Shown here: positions 36,338 through 45,833 of the stretch, in pieces
Numbering within the stretch: position 1 is the stretch's first letter
How the letters are laid out: each line of letters opens with the position of its first letter
From: Synechococcus sp. PCC 7336
GTDB taxonomy: Bacteria; Cyanobacteriota; Cyanobacteriia; Thermostichales; PCC-7336
NCBI RefSeq assembly: GCF_000332275.1
Contig: NZ_CM001776.1
Coordinates: 744,001 to 808,000, forward strand
Length of the DNA: 64,000 bases
Direction of reading: 5' to 3'
Translations under genes and position numbers: made by a program
Notes under the pieces: model-generated
Databases searched by the model: none
What the model was told of the DNA's origin: nothing
Seen by the model: the letters and a program-made list of their open reading frames with translations, nothing else

Positions 36338-37312
36338 GTGCCAGCTTATCTGTATTGGGGAGGGGATGACTTTTCGCTGAAGAAAGCGGTGCAAGCGCTG
36401 CAGGAGAAAGTGCTGGACCCGGCTTGGATGGCATTTAATTGCGATCGCCTGCCACCGGAAGAGACGACAACGGGACTGAATCAGGCGATGACGCCACCGT
36501 TAGGACCCGGCGATCGGTTGGTGTGGTTGGAAGAGACGCAGTTAATGCAGCAATGCAGCGATGACGTATTTCGCGAGTTGGAGCGAACGCTGGAGGCACT
36601 GCCGGAATCCACGCACCTGTTACTGACGACGGGAAATAAGCCGGATGGACGGTTGAAATCGACTAAGTTGCTGAAGAAAGTGGCACAGGTGCGGGAGTTT
36701 CAGCCGGTTGCACCCTGGGATGCGGACGGGTTGATGGATGCGGTGCAGGGGGCCGCGAGGGAGAAGCAGATTGAGTTGGAGCGGCAGGCGAAGGAGTTAT
36801 TGGCGGAGGCGGTGGGGAACGATCGCCGCAAGCTGGATATGGAGTTGGAGAAGTTGTCGCTGTTCGTGCCGGTGGGGCAGCGGGTGACGGCGGCCCATGT
36901 GACTGAGTTGGTTCCGGCGTCGGCTTACAATGCCTTCCAATTGGCGGGGCAGTTGCGGCAGGGGAATGTGGATAAGTCGCTGACAATTTTGATGCAGTTA
37001 TTGGATCGCAACGAACCGGCGCTGAAGATTTTGGCGGTGTTGGTGGGGCAGTTTCGCACGTGGTTGTGGGTGCGGGTGGCGATGGATGCAGGGGAGCGGG
37101 ATAACAAGGCGATCGCGCAAATGGCGGAGTTGGGCAATCCGAAGCGGGTTTATTTTTTGCAGAAGGAGGTGCGAGCGATCTCCAGTCAGCAGCTTTATGG
37201 CGCGATGGAGTTGTTGTTGGAGTTGGAGTATGGCTTGAAGCGGGGGCAGGACGAACGGCGATCGTTGCAGACCGCTTGCATCCAGATTTGTGGAGTTTGC
37301 TCGCAACCATAG
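36338..37312 (+). CDS. holA: DNA polymerase III subunit delta
   Basis: The 324-residue clamp-loader subunit opens YLYWGGDDFSLKKAVQAL, as in cyanobacterial HolA. Its three-domain layout includes LLTTGNKPDGRLKSTKLLKK near residue 100 and the C-terminal collar region ELLLELEYGLKRGQDER. It opens the beta clamp during loading. The GTG start gives the family N-terminus. Its length matches the family. Confidence 0.9.
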   Translation: MPAYLYWGGDDFSLKKAVQALQEKVLDPAWMAFNCDRLPPEETTTGLNQAMTPPLGPGDRLVWLEETQLMQQCSDDVFRELERTLEALPESTHLLLTTGNKPDGRLKSTKLLKKVAQVREFQPVAPWDADGLMDAVQGAAREKQIELERQAKELLAEAVGNDRRKLDMELEKLSLFVPVGQRVTAAHVTELVPASAYNAFQLAGQLRQGNVDKSLTILMQLLDRNEPALKILAVLVGQFRTWLWVRVAMDAGERDNKAIAQMAELGNPKRVYFLQKEVRAISSQQLYGAMELLLELEYGLKRGQDERRSLQTACIQICGVCSQP

Positions 37313-37363
37313 ACAACTCCACGCAGTCTGTCCGTTACGGGAGAGGTTGAAGCGTTCGCAGAC

Positions 37364-37777
37364 TTATTGAGGGGTTTCTTCCCCCGAGTCTGCTGTCGGG
37401 GTTTGGGGATCGAGTCCCGAGATATCGAGGGCTTCCTCTCGTGAAAAGCCCCTTTGGAGTAATTTCTCAAAGACCTCGCGGGCATTGTCCTGCTTGCCTT
37501 CTTGCTTGCCTTCCTGCTTGCCTTCCTGCTTGCCTTCAGCAAAGACTTCCTTGTAAACCCGAGTCTCTTCAAGTTTGGCAAAGCCTAACATCTGCGCAAC
37601 CTCCTGCTGGGAAAGAGAGGGAAACCGTTCGATCGCCATTTCTTCGATTAACCCGATTATCTCTGCTTGGAGGGTGGGATTGCTAATTTCCTGGCGAACT
37701 AAGCGAACCACTCGCGCAAACCGTTCGCTGGCTTGCGCGAGCGGCTCGATCGCCAGTCGAGCGATCGCCCCAAAGCC
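37364..37777 (-). pseudogene. C-terminal remnant of an Rpn/PD-(D/E)XK transposase-family protein
   Basis: The segment LIEEMAIERFPSLSQQEVAQ, then LGFAKLEETRVYKEVFAEG, is the usual C-terminal part of cyanobacterial Rpn-like (DUF4351-related) proteins. Four copies of a 12-base unit (37491-37538) encode an EGKQ repeat. The nuclease domain is missing; upstream the frame hits TGA after WGFGAIARLAIEP. A GTG at 37711 could start a 115-residue product, but it would lack the enzymatic part. Confidence 0.65.
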
Positions 37778-37932
37778 CCATCAGCGACAAACACCACCTG
37801 ACGTGCCTTCGTCTTCCCTACCCCCTTCGCAAATGCCTGAATCAGTCCCAAAGCCTGGGAGCCATGAGACAAATCCCGCAGTTGTTCCTCAAGCGCAGCC
37901 AGGTCTGCCATTCTAGCGCCCTGCACCCCCAC
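37699..37932 (-). pseudogene. Unidentified gene fragment overlapping the Rpn remnant
   Basis: The frame encodes 'LAALEEQLRDLSHGSQALGL' and 'KTKARQVVFVADGALG' and then runs out of frame into the Rpn remnant. It may be an older piece of the same gene displaced by a one-base frameshift, or part of another gene. I do not recognise it with confidence. Confidence 0.3.
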
Positions 37933-37997
37933 CCCTAAACCGGAGTAACGCAGTCTCAGACAGAATAGAGCTGCAGAGATTAGCGGTTAATAGGATT

Positions 37998-38903
37998 TTG
38001 GCTAAAGCGTTCGAGCATGTGACAGTCTTGAAGCAGGAGACAATCGCCTATCTAGAGGTAAAGTCGGGCGGTTGCTATCTGGATGCGACCGTGGGGGGAG
38101 GCGGACACACAGCAGCACTGATTGCGGCAGGTGCGACAGACATTGTGGCGCTAGATCGCGATCGCGCGGCGATCGATGCCGCTCGCGAACGGCTGGTCCC
38201 CTATTGCGGGGGACCGGAGGGGGTAACGGTCGAATTCCACCAGACAAATTTTGCCGAGTTCGAACCCGATCGCCAATTTGACGGCATTATTGCCGATCTC
38301 GGCGTCAGTTCGCCACAGCTCGATCGCCCCGAACGGGGGTTTAGCTTTCGCTACGAGGCTCCCCTCGACATGCGCATGAACCCCGACAGCGATCGCCCCA
38401 CGGCTGCCGATTGGGTCAATTTCCGCGATGTCGAAGAATTGGTACAAATCTTTTCAGAATACGGGGAGGAGCGATTTTCCAAGCGGATTGCCCGCCAAAT
38501 TGTAGCCAAACGCCCGTTTGCCACCACGACCCAATTGGCAGAAGCGATTCAACTGGCGGTGCCTCCCAAAGCCCGCTATGGCAGGATTCACCCTGCCACG
38601 CGGGTGTTTCAGGCTCTGCGCATTGCCGTGAACGGAGAGATGGAGGCTCTAGATACATTGCTGGCGCGATCGCCAGATTGGCTGCGCCCCCACGGAAGAC
38701 TCGCTATGATTAGTTTCCATAGCCTTGAAGATCGGCGGGTAAAATGGCACTTTCGACGGGACGAGCGTCTGGAAGTCATGACCCGCAAGCCAGTTCGAGC
38801 TAGCGAATCTGACATTCGTGCCAATCCCCGCTCTCGTTCGGCCAAGTTGCGCGTCGCGCGCCGACTGCCTAACTCTAAAGCCAGCGCTCCAATCCATCCC
38901 TAA
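37998..38903 (+). CDS. rsmH: 16S rRNA (cytosine-1402-N4)-methyltransferase
   Basis: The 301-residue enzyme (formerly MraW) has FEHVTVLKQETIAYL at the start, the SAM motif CYLDATVGGGGHTAALI (residues 24-40), and 'IIADLGVSSPQLDRPERGFS' near residue 98. RQIVAKRPFATTTQLAEAI and the 'MISFHSLEDRRVK' motif near 240 complete the family landmarks. The start is TTG at 37998. The FtsL-like gene follows after 57 bases, preserving the ancestral mraW-ftsL order. Confidence 0.96.
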   Translation: MAKAFEHVTVLKQETIAYLEVKSGGCYLDATVGGGGHTAALIAAGATDIVALDRDRAAIDAARERLVPYCGGPEGVTVEFHQTNFAEFEPDRQFDGIIADLGVSSPQLDRPERGFSFRYEAPLDMRMNPDSDRPTAADWVNFRDVEELVQIFSEYGEERFSKRIARQIVAKRPFATTTQLAEAIQLAVPPKARYGRIHPATRVFQALRIAVNGEMEALDTLLARSPDWLRPHGRLAMISFHSLEDRRVKWHFRRDERLEVMTRKPVRASESDIRANPRSRSAKLRVARRLPNSKASAPIHP

Positions 38904-38960
38904 GATCGCTTGCTCTACCGATATCGCCGAGCAGGTGCTCTCCCCGCAGGATTTCTTATC

Positions 38961-39434
38961 ATGGCCCTTCCGCAATCTCAATTCGAGCCCCATCTCCAGT
39001 CCGTTCCCACCTCGGGTTCTAGCCGTCGAGTTTCCCCCCGACGGGCTCCTCAACCGGCAGAAGTGATTGAGCTTATTCCCGCCCGCGAGCCGCATCCGCT
39101 GTGGTTGAAGGGAGTGGAGGTGTTTCGTGCAGCGACGTTCGCGATCGCGGCAGTATCGACAGCGGCAACGTTGGGGGTATACGTGCAGACGGTTCGCACG
39201 CAGGAAATGTTTGGGGGACAATACAGCAATTTGCAGCAGTTGCGGCGAGACGAGCGCCAGCATTTGGTGAATAGCGAAGGGATGGCGAATGCCTTGCGAG
39301 AAACGGCGACAACCATCGATATGGTGCCTCTCAGCCCCGAACGCATGTTGCAGATCGATGCGGCTCCCCCGCGCCCTTTGCGAGATCTATCCGAGGGCGA
39401 TCGGGAGGCGGTTCATTTCCCGGGTGGGTATTGA
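38961..39434 (+). CDS. ftsL: FtsL-like cell division membrane protein
   Basis: The 157-residue protein has a cytoplasmic N-terminus, one transmembrane helix (about residues 57-77, 'ATFAIAAVSTAATLGVYVQT') and a short coiled coil (about 85-112). A Pro-rich periplasmic tail follows. The sequence itself is poorly conserved, as usual for FtsL; the call rests on topology and on its place directly after rsmH. Start ATG 38961 is chosen over upstream codons because it opens the hydrophilic tail. Confidence 0.65.
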   Translation: MALPQSQFEPHLQSVPTSGSSRRVSPRRAPQPAEVIELIPAREPHPLWLKGVEVFRAATFAIAAVSTAATLGVYVQTVRTQEMFGGQYSNLQQLRRDERQHLVNSEGMANALRETATTIDMVPLSPERMLQIDAAPPRPLRDLSEGDREAVHFPGGY

Positions 39435-39532
39435 GGTTGGCAACCTCGGCCGAAATCGCTGCATCTTTTTGCGGGGACGATCCGCAAGCGGGGATAATTG
39501 AAACGCAAAATTGCCCAATTTGAAGTAAACCG

Positions 39533-40741
39533 TTGAGCAAGACTACCGCAGCCAATATTCAGCGCCTGACCGAACGGGGCGTTGTCGAAATTTTTCCGGG
39601 GGGCTCTGCAGCACTGGCCGAGCGGTTAGCCACCTGCGATCGCCCTTTGCGCATTAAACTCGGCATCGATCCCACCCGTCCCGACCTGCACTTGGGGCAT
39701 ACCGTAGCTCTGCGCAAGCTGCGCCAGTTTCAAGATGCCGGACATGTCGCCATTCTGTTGATCGGCGATTTCACTGCCCAAATTGGCGATCCCACAGGGC
39801 GGTCTGAGGCTCGCCCCCGCTTGAGTGCCGAGGATGTCGAGGCCAATAGCGAGACCTACTTAGCACAGGCTCGCAAGATTCTCGATTTCGAGACGCCGGG
39901 ACGGTTGGAAATTCGACGCAATAGCGAGTGGTTGGGCCAACTGACGCCGAGCCAAATTGTCGAGCTGCAGGCGCAGATGACCGTCGGTCAAATGTTGGCG
40001 AAAGAAGATTTTTCCCAACGGTATGCATCCGGTACCCCCATTTATTTGCACGAGTTTCTCTACCCGCTACTGCAGGGCTACGACTCGGTGGTGTTGCAAG
40101 CAGATGTGGAATTGGGGGGGACCGATCAGAAATTTAATTTGCTCTGCGGTCGCGATCTGCAGCAGTGGCGGAAGCAACCGCAGCAGTTCGGACTCCTCTT
40201 GCCTCTGCTGGAAGGCTTGGATGGCTTTCAGAAAATGTCCAAGTCATTGGATAACTATGTCGGCCTGACCGAAGATCCCCTCTCGATGTATTCCAAGCTA
40301 GAGAAAGTGCCCGATAACTTGGTGCCCAAATATTTCGAGCTGCTGACCAACTGGTCGCTAGCGGAACTGCCCGACAATCCGAGAGAGCGTCAAATCGTGC
40401 TTGCCACCGAGCTGGTCGCTCAGTACCACTCCCCCGAAGCTGCAGAGCGAGCCAAGCAAGCCGCCCGAGAGATCGTCAAAACAGGCAGCAGCGACGCCAC
40501 TGCCGCGATCCCGGAATTTTCCCTCGCCGCAGTGAATTTTCCGGCCAAGCTGGCCTACTTGCTGCGGGAAGCGCAGTTGTGCAAGAGCGTGGGGGATGCG
40601 CGACGGCAGGTGGAAAATGGGGCGGTGCGCTTGGATGGGGAAAAGTTCACCGATCCGAGTCAGGAGTTTATGACTGCCGAAGAATTGGGCGATCGCGTCC
40701 TGCAGGTGGGGAAAAAACGTTTCCTGCGCTTGGTCCCATAA
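39533..40741 (+). CDS. tyrS: Tyrosyl-tRNA synthetase
   Basis: This 402-residue class I synthetase has the HIGH-type motif in [18 protein letters not shown] (near residue 45) and [22 protein letters not shown] is in [14 protein letters not shown] (near 235), and a C-terminal S4 RNA-binding domain (about 345-402) is present. Its length is typical of the TyrZ-like long form. The TTG start gives the common start of this group. It is separate from the ftsL gene by 98 bases. Confidence 0.96.
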   Translation: MSKTTAANIQRLTERGVVEIFPGGSAALAERLATCDRPLRIKLGIDPTRPDLHLGHTVALRKLRQFQDAGHVAILLIGDFTAQIGDPTGRSEARPRLSAEDVEANSETYLAQARKILDFETPGRLEIRRNSEWLGQLTPSQIVELQAQMTVGQMLAKEDFSQRYASGTPIYLHEFLYPLLQGYDSVVLQADVELGGTDQKFNLLCGRDLQQWRKQPQQFGLLLPLLEGLDGFQKMSKSLDNYVGLTEDPLSMYSKLEKVPDNLVPKYFELLTNWSLAELPDNPRERQIVLATELVAQYHSPEAAERAKQAAREIVKTGSSDATAAIPEFSLAAVNFPAKLAYLLREAQLCKSVGDARRQVENGAVRLDGEKFTDPSQEFMTAEELGDRVLQVGKKRFLRLVP

Positions 40742-40814
40742 GCCTCCAGTCGTCTGTTGATGACAGGAATTGGCAGACATGCTTTATTGGCAGATATTTC
40801 AGCTAGGTTAAACA

Positions 40815-40838
40815 GTGGCTGACGCTTGAGTCAGCCAC
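40815..40838. terminator. Hairpin between tyrS and icd
   Basis: Perfect 9-base arms GTGGCTGAC and GTCAGCCAC enclose a 6-base loop. There is no T run, so termination would be weak or factor-assisted; the hairpin could instead stabilise an RNA end. Confidence 0.4.
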
Positions 40839-40895
40839 CGCCGACCGATAGAGTAAAGTTTGGCTTTTTGACTGAACGGCAAAGGAGTAACAGTT

Positions 40896-41960
40896 ATGGT
40901 GCATCGCGTAACGCTAATTCGGGGTGACGGTATCGGTCCCGAGGTGGCTCAGGCAACTCAGACTGTGCTGGATGCCACGGGTGTGGGATTCGACTGGACG
41001 ATCGTCGATGCAGGCGTTGACGTGATGGACCAATACGGCACCCCTCTGCCAGAACACGTACTCGACGCCATCCGCGACACCAAAACTGCTATCAAAGGCC
41101 CCATCACCACCCCTGTCGGCTCCGGCTTTCGCTCCGTCAACGTCGCCATTCGCAAAGCCCTCGACCTCTACGCCAATCTCCGTCCGGCTGCCACCATTAA
41201 GGGAGTCAAGAGCACATTCGAAGATATTGATTTGGTGGTGGTTCGGGAAAACACCGAAGATCTCTATGCCGGCATCGAGTTCGAGAGTGGCACCCCCGAA
41301 GCAGCAAAGGCGTATGACTTTTTAACCAACCTCTCGGGCAAGCCGATGGTGGAGGGCTCGGCGATCGGCATTAAGCCCATCTCGGAGATGGGTAGCCGCC
41401 GGATTGTCAAATTCGCCTTTGAGTACGCCAAGGCAAACGATCGCCAGAAAGTGACCGCCGTCCACAAAGCCAACATCATGAAATTCACCGACGGCCTCTT
41501 CTTAGAAGTGGCTCGCGATGTGGCCAAAGACTATCCCGAGATCGAGTTCGACGATCGCATCGTCGATAACATGTGCATGCAATTGATGCAAAAGCCCGAG
41601 CTGTACGACGTGCTCGTCTTGCCCAACCTCTACGGCGATATCGTCTCCGACCTGTGTGCGGGCATGGTAGGCGGTCTGGGAGTTGCCCCCGGTGCCAATA
41701 TCGGTCGAGACTACGCCTGCTTCGAAGCCATCCACGGGTCTGCCCCCAAATACGCCGGTCAGAACAAGGTGAATCCAGTGGCCTTGATCCTGTCTGGAGC
41801 ATTGATGTTACGCCATCTGGGCGAGCAGGATGCCGCCAAACGGGTGGAAGCTGCTGTACGCGAGGTCATTAGAGAAGGCAAGTCAGTGACTTATGATTTG
41901 GCGAAAGGAGAGCCGGTGGGGACGCAACAGATGGCTGAGGCGATCGCCAACGCTCTGTAG
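40896..41960 (+). CDS. icd: Isocitrate dehydrogenase, short form
   Basis: The 354-residue beta-decarboxylating dehydrogenase has GDGIGPEV at the start and the isocitrate-binding loop '[17 protein letters not shown]' (near residues 71-87). [14 protein letters not shown], the metal Asp region [15 protein letters not shown] and [15 protein letters not shown] follow. Phospho-isocitrate recognition by Ser and Asn favours isocitrate over isopropylmalate. The length is that of NAD-type enzymes, but Lys285-Tyr286 and Tyr333 match NADP determinants of E. coli Icd (Lys344, Tyr345, Tyr391). AAAGGAG precedes the ATG. Confidence 0.88.
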   Translation: MVHRVTLIRGDGIGPEVAQATQTVLDATGVGFDWTIVDAGVDVMDQYGTPLPEHVLDAIRDTKTAIKGPITTPVGSGFRSVNVAIRKALDLYANLRPAATIKGVKSTFEDIDLVVVRENTEDLYAGIEFESGTPEAAKAYDFLTNLSGKPMVEGSAIGIKPISEMGSRRIVKFAFEYAKANDRQKVTAVHKANIMKFTDGLFLEVARDVAKDYPEIEFDDRIVDNMCMQLMQKPELYDVLVLPNLYGDIVSDLCAGMVGGLGVAPGANIGRDYACFEAIHGSAPKYAGQNKVNPVALILSGALMLRHLGEQDAAKRVEAAVREVIREGKSVTYDLAKGEPVGTQQMAEAIANAL

Positions 41961-42316
41961 ATATCCGCAAGCAAGAGTTCTCGTCAGGGCGATCGGCTGC
42001 TCGAACTGCGATCGCCCAAAGCCCTGTCGGCTAAGGAGCCGAAACGATTCTTTGCGTCGATGCATCCTAAAGTAGATGACGATCGAGCATTTGTTGCCAT
42101 TCCTAGTATTTTGAGCTGTAGAACGAGTGCTTAACTTTGCCTCCTTAGGACGACAGCTTTAATATAATTTTGAATTATATTTAGTGAATATTGGTCTAAT
42201 ATTATTCGGCGTACGAGCTCCGCCGATTCTCTTTTTCTTGCAGTGAAAGCCACTCGGGCAATCGGTCTGATGCACGCACATCAGTTTGTGGGGTAGTTCG
42301 AGAATTGAGCAGTCTC
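41961..42316. other. Intergenic region after icd
   Basis: No gene is seen. There is an AT-rich hairpin TATAATT-ttg-AATTATA near 42165-42181. The family B element begins at 42317. Confidence 0.5.
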
Positions 42317-42419
42317 TAGAGCATTTTCCAGGTTGGTGGTATACCCTCTGTACCGAAGGAGATTGGAGATTCTAAGTTTGAAAATTAGAGCGTACGTTGT
42401 CCACCTGAAAATTGCTCTA
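42317..42419. mobile_element. MITE-like repeat family B, copy 2 (103 bp)
   Basis: Same length, TA ends and terminal inverted repeats as copy 1 at 23614-23716, with only a couple of substitutions. It sits at the broken 3' end of the ArsC/Spx-like remnant, whose frame reads a few codons into it. Confidence 0.85.
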
Positions 42420-42675
42420 GCAAAGTCGACATTGTCAAAGGTCTCCTAGTAGTGGGTCTCTGTAGAAAGGTCGATCGCCTTCTTTCTAGCTCGTAGAGGT
42501 ATGGGGACAAGTCCGCCACGGGGCGATCGCCAAAGAAAGAACGCAGTCGCTCCGGGGTCCAAGCCTCTGCCAGCAGGTTGTGTACTCGTAAAACACGACC
42601 CGCTGCCAACAGCATTCTCTTTTGTTTGGCGTTACCGATACAGCCTGGTTTTTCGTAAAAATCCACCATTGCCAT
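42385..42675 (-). pseudogene. Truncated ArsC/Spx-family (nitrogenase-associated type) gene
   Basis: The first 55 residues match the thioredoxin-like ArsC/Spx/MgsR group: 'MVDFYEKPGCIGNAKQK', then RVHNLLAEAWTPERLRSFFG and DRPVAD. The usual sequence stops after DRPVAD. A short degraded stretch with RRPL follows, then the frame enters the MITE and ends. Normal members have 120-150 residues, so the protein is broken. Cys at residue 11 lacks the second Cys. Confidence 0.75.
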
Positions 42676-43353
42676 TGTTTCGTCCTACCCCTCAAGGGTC
42701 GGAAGCTTCTATACCTTCCCAAGCCCGGATTCTGATTGCCATCAATGTCTGGCTGTAGCGGAGATAGAGAACCATAGGAAATTTGTCATTGGAGTAATGT
42801 TGTCCGCAGATCGATATCTATCACGAGGGACAGTGACTCAAAACAGATCCGTATATCTCTGACTTACAAACGCCTTAGAACTGGCAAAGTTAAGACTAGG
42901 GGCTCAGCTCTAGAAGACTCTAAGTTAATACACTCTCTATACTTGAATTACCAGAGATCTATGGAAAATATTCTGTACAATTCGACACCAAATACCGTGC
43001 AATGTTCTCGCAAGCGCTTCCGGCGGCAGAGATGGTGCAATATAACGAGAGAAAGCTTTTCATTGCTTGCGTTTACAGCAAATCAACCTCTGCAATTAAT
43101 TCTTTGAATGCCAAAGATTTCTATCTGATAGGACTGAATACAACTTCAAACTGCGAGATACAGTCATATAGCAATCCTAAATGAGTTATAAATTTGAGTC
43201 CTTGCCAGCATTGGGTTTCAGCCCTCAAGTCGTCTACGACTGACGTAGGATCGCTATAGATAATTTAAAGAATATGGCTAGATTTATCTGATTGCTCGGG
43301 CAGAAACTCTAAAAACCCTATTGGTGACGTAATAGCTTTGGATTATATCAGCC
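42676..43353. other. Gene-poor region, no supported gene
   Basis: These 678 bases are AT-rich compared with the surroundings. One 60-codon frame (43002-43184) exists, but its sequence is not protein-like and has no ribosome binding site. No repeat or RNA gene was recognised. With the remnants on both sides, it looks like decayed DNA. Confidence 0.5.
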
Positions 43354-43743
43354 GTGGCTGCGCTTGCTTCACTACTCATTGTTTTAACCCTATCCCTGTT
43401 GGTAACGCGCATTGGGACTATAGCCCTAGTTTTAACTGGTGTCTCCCGAGAGTTAGCCAGATTCCAGGCCCGATCCGCATTTACCGGAGCTGGCTTTACA
43501 ACGCGAGAATCCGAGCAAATCGTCAATCACCCGGTTCGTCGCCGCATCATTTTTGGCCGAGTTAGATCGTCGGAAGGCCGGTTTAGTGGGCGAGCGAGAG
43601 CATACCAAGGCGGTCGTGACCCAGCAGCAAGTTGTACGCGACCAGATGAAAGGCGATCGAGTGGCGGAAGGCGTGGAGCAGCAGGCTGGGAACAATCGGG
43701 TGCAATGATGCCGCTAGCCTTCGCCGCGATGGGCACTAATTGA
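43354..43743 (+). pseudogene. N-terminal remnant of a small membrane protein
   Basis: A hydrophobic helix ('LASLLIVLTLSLLVTRIGTI') and then 'FQARSAFTGAGFTTRESEQI', HPVRRRII match the start of a cyanobacterial membrane protein family with a TrkA-C-like end. After residue 67 the frame turns into an Arg/Gly-rich sequence. From about 43550 another plus frame is better protein-like (LAELDRRKAGLVGER...) and ends near 43714. So two gene pieces appear joined and out of frame. Confidence 0.6.
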
Positions 43744-43766
43744 GTATCGAGTGGGCGATAAGCCAG

Positions 43767-45371
43767 CTATTCTGCGATCTGGCTGGGCGAAGTGTGCTGT
43801 TTGGTATCGATGGGGTCGAGTTCGTAATGATGCCATTGATGGTGGTATCTTTCAACAACCTGTGGGCGAATTTCAAAACTGGGTGGCTCTCCAGATTTAA
43901 CCGCAATATTCAAGAACGAGTATGCTTTTCGCTTGTCGGAACCGCGACCGCTGCGGCCGAGAAATTGGTAGGACCGAGCAATTTCGCGATTGTTCCCCTT
44001 CAGATCGGGTTCAGTCAACACCGAACCTTCATGCCGCTGACGACGCAAACTGAACCCGCTACCGCCACAGACAACCCATGGAATGTGAGAGTCGGCGTGG
44101 CCGGTGTCGCTCGTTCGCAGATACTCGAAGCAGTGGGCGTGGCCGTTGAGTACGAGGTCAATGACCGGTCGCTCTCTCCTAATCGCTGCGGTTGCCCGAG
44201 CTACTGCATCGAGTACTGTCCGCAGGCGCTGTCGGACAACAGTGGTCTGGGCTTGATGCCACTTGGTTGCTTCAGTGACGTAGGGGGGATGGTGAAAAAA
44301 GAGAACGCGGCTACGCGAGCCCGGCTGCTGCCAAGATTGAATCAGCGTCTGCTCTAGCCATTCGAGTTGGTCGATATCTACAGTGGCTGAGCTGGTCCGA
44401 GAGAGTTGCTTTTCGATATCGAGTTCCTGTTCTTCAAGTTGTTCGAGTTGGGTGTAGATATCGTCCATATCGTCGATATCGCCATTATCTTCGGGGAGTG
44501 TGCGGTCGAGCTGAGTAATGGCCTCGAACAACTTTTGCTGTTGATGTTGAATAATTTGTCGCTGACGTTCGAGATCGCGGCGCTGAGAGTCACCCTCGGG
44601 AGAGTTGGGTAAGGATGGGGGGTTGTTGAAGGTTGATGAGTCTAGAGCAATGAAATCTATGCCTCCGTAGTGAAAGCTGTAGTAGCGATTGGGAATGCGC
44701 GTAAACTCTCCGGGCTGATAGCGAAGGCAGCGCTGCCCAAAGGTCTTAGCAGTATAGTGGCGATCGAGGTGTTTGCTCAGTTGCGCTGGGGAGCCACACG
44801 ATTTGAGATAGTCGAGAAAGGCACGTGCGTAGGCATCCCCTTGCCTGGAACCATGCCATCCCACATCTAACTTCGGGAATCGCAGCAGCCAGCGCAAAGG
44901 CCACGTTGCTTGAGCGATCGCCCCGTACAGGAATGGTAGATCGTAGTAGTCGTGGTTTCCCAAAACGGGCAAGAACGGTCGGCCAAATACCATGGAATCG
45001 TAGGGTATTTGCTCGGGAGTTCGATCCCCAGCCAGTAGAAACTGATAGGGTTTGATGAAATTTTCGAGATATTGTTCGCTCGACCCGACTAGGTAGATAA
45101 CATCGCCGGTATGCAAGACAAATCGGCTCGAACTACTTTTTCGGGCGAGTTGTTCGGCCACTCGACGTTGAGGATTATGCCTGCGTTTGTGGCCCGAGCC
45201 ACTATCGCCGATCGCCGAAAACGTAAATTCAGTCTCAGCACTGCCGCGATCGTCGATCGCCAGTCGCGTTTGGTCGATGCCGCGAGCCAAAATTTCTGGA
45301 TGCTGCCAGCAAACGCGCTCTCGCATGCGGTGAATCTTTGTTTCTACGGATGGTTCGGAAACAAATCTCAT
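43767..45371 (-). CDS. Calcineurin-type metallophosphoesterase
   Basis: The 534-residue protein shows the metal-binding series FSAIGDSGSGH (near 55), VLHTGDVIY (near 88), VLGNHDYYD (near 135), 'VLFFHHPPYV' and LNGHAHCFE (about 425-433). The first motif reads GDSGSGH instead of GDxH. An acidic coiled-coil insert (about residues 265-335) separates the two halves. There is no signal peptide. The substrate may be a phosphoester or nucleotide. It is the last of a minus-strand series that includes the SLC12 transporter. Confidence 0.85.
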   Translation of the reverse strand: MRFVSEPSVETKIHRMRERVCWQHPEILARGIDQTRLAIDDRGSAETEFTFSAIGDSGSGHKRRHNPQRRVAEQLARKSSSSRFVLHTGDVIYLVGSSEQYLENFIKPYQFLLAGDRTPEQIPYDSMVFGRPFLPVLGNHDYYDLPFLYGAIAQATWPLRWLLRFPKLDVGWHGSRQGDAYARAFLDYLKSCGSPAQLSKHLDRHYTAKTFGQRCLRYQPGEFTRIPNRYYSFHYGGIDFIALDSSTFNNPPSLPNSPEGDSQRRDLERQRQIIQHQQQKLFEAITQLDRTLPEDNGDIDDMDDIYTQLEQLEEQELDIEKQLSRTSSATVDIDQLEWLEQTLIQSWQQPGSRSRVLFFHHPPYVTEATKWHQAQTTVVRQRLRTVLDAVARATAAIRRERPVIDLVLNGHAHCFEYLRTSDTGHADSHIPWVVCGGSGFSLRRQRHEGSVLTEPDLKGNNREIARSYQFLGRSGRGSDKRKAYSFLNIAVKSGEPPSFEIRPQVVERYHHQWHHYELDPIDTKQHTSPSQIAE

Positions 45372-45449
45372 GGAGTTACCGGCTGATGGATATCGAGAAA
45401 ATCAGCATTATTGCTTATTCAGCAACCGCTCGCTTGACAAAACAGCTCC

Positions 45450-45701
45450 TCACAAGCTGGTGGGACTGTCGGGGGCAATAATCACCCCTTCCTGCCGCAC
45501 GACTTTTGGCTCGGCGAGCAAGTCTTCCAACGATTTGGGACTAACGCCTATATCGCTACATGCTTGTTTCAGTGCTTGCTCGAATGCTTCTGTATCTTGC
45601 TTGTATCCACAACTTTCTGTGGCAACATCCAATCCGAGGGACGCATTCGCCCGAGCGCAGTCGATGAGCTCTGTTCCCGTTAAAGGCATAGGTGATGGCA
45701 T
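45450..45701 (-). CDS. Small hypothetical protein (83 residues)
   Basis: A soluble, acidic protein with two Cys (CARAN and SCGYKQ, CSDIG) and a helical middle (EAFEQALKQACSDI). It lies 78 bases before the metallophosphoesterase and in the same direction. No family is recognised. The composition is protein-like and the position in an operon supports it. Confidence 0.5.
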   Translation of the reverse strand: MPSPMPLTGTELIDCARANASLGLDVATESCGYKQDTEAFEQALKQACSDIGVSPKSLEDLLAEPKVVRQEGVIIAPDSPTSL

Positions 45702-45833
45702 AAAGAATCCTTTCGCTTAAATATTTTGACTGGTCGGCCACAACTCAGGTGAGATGACTGGCGTGTGTTCTGACATCTATCGCGGAGTAGGGTTTTGCCA
45801 GCCAGCAGCACAATCCCTCGATCGAGTCACCTG

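Noticed and set aside
43002-43184. 60-codon frame in the gene-poor region
   Set aside because: Serine/Asn-rich, no ribosome binding site, no recognisable family.
43740-44357. 205-codon plus-strand frame
   Set aside because: Antisense to the metallophosphoesterase gene whose catalytic motifs are clear.
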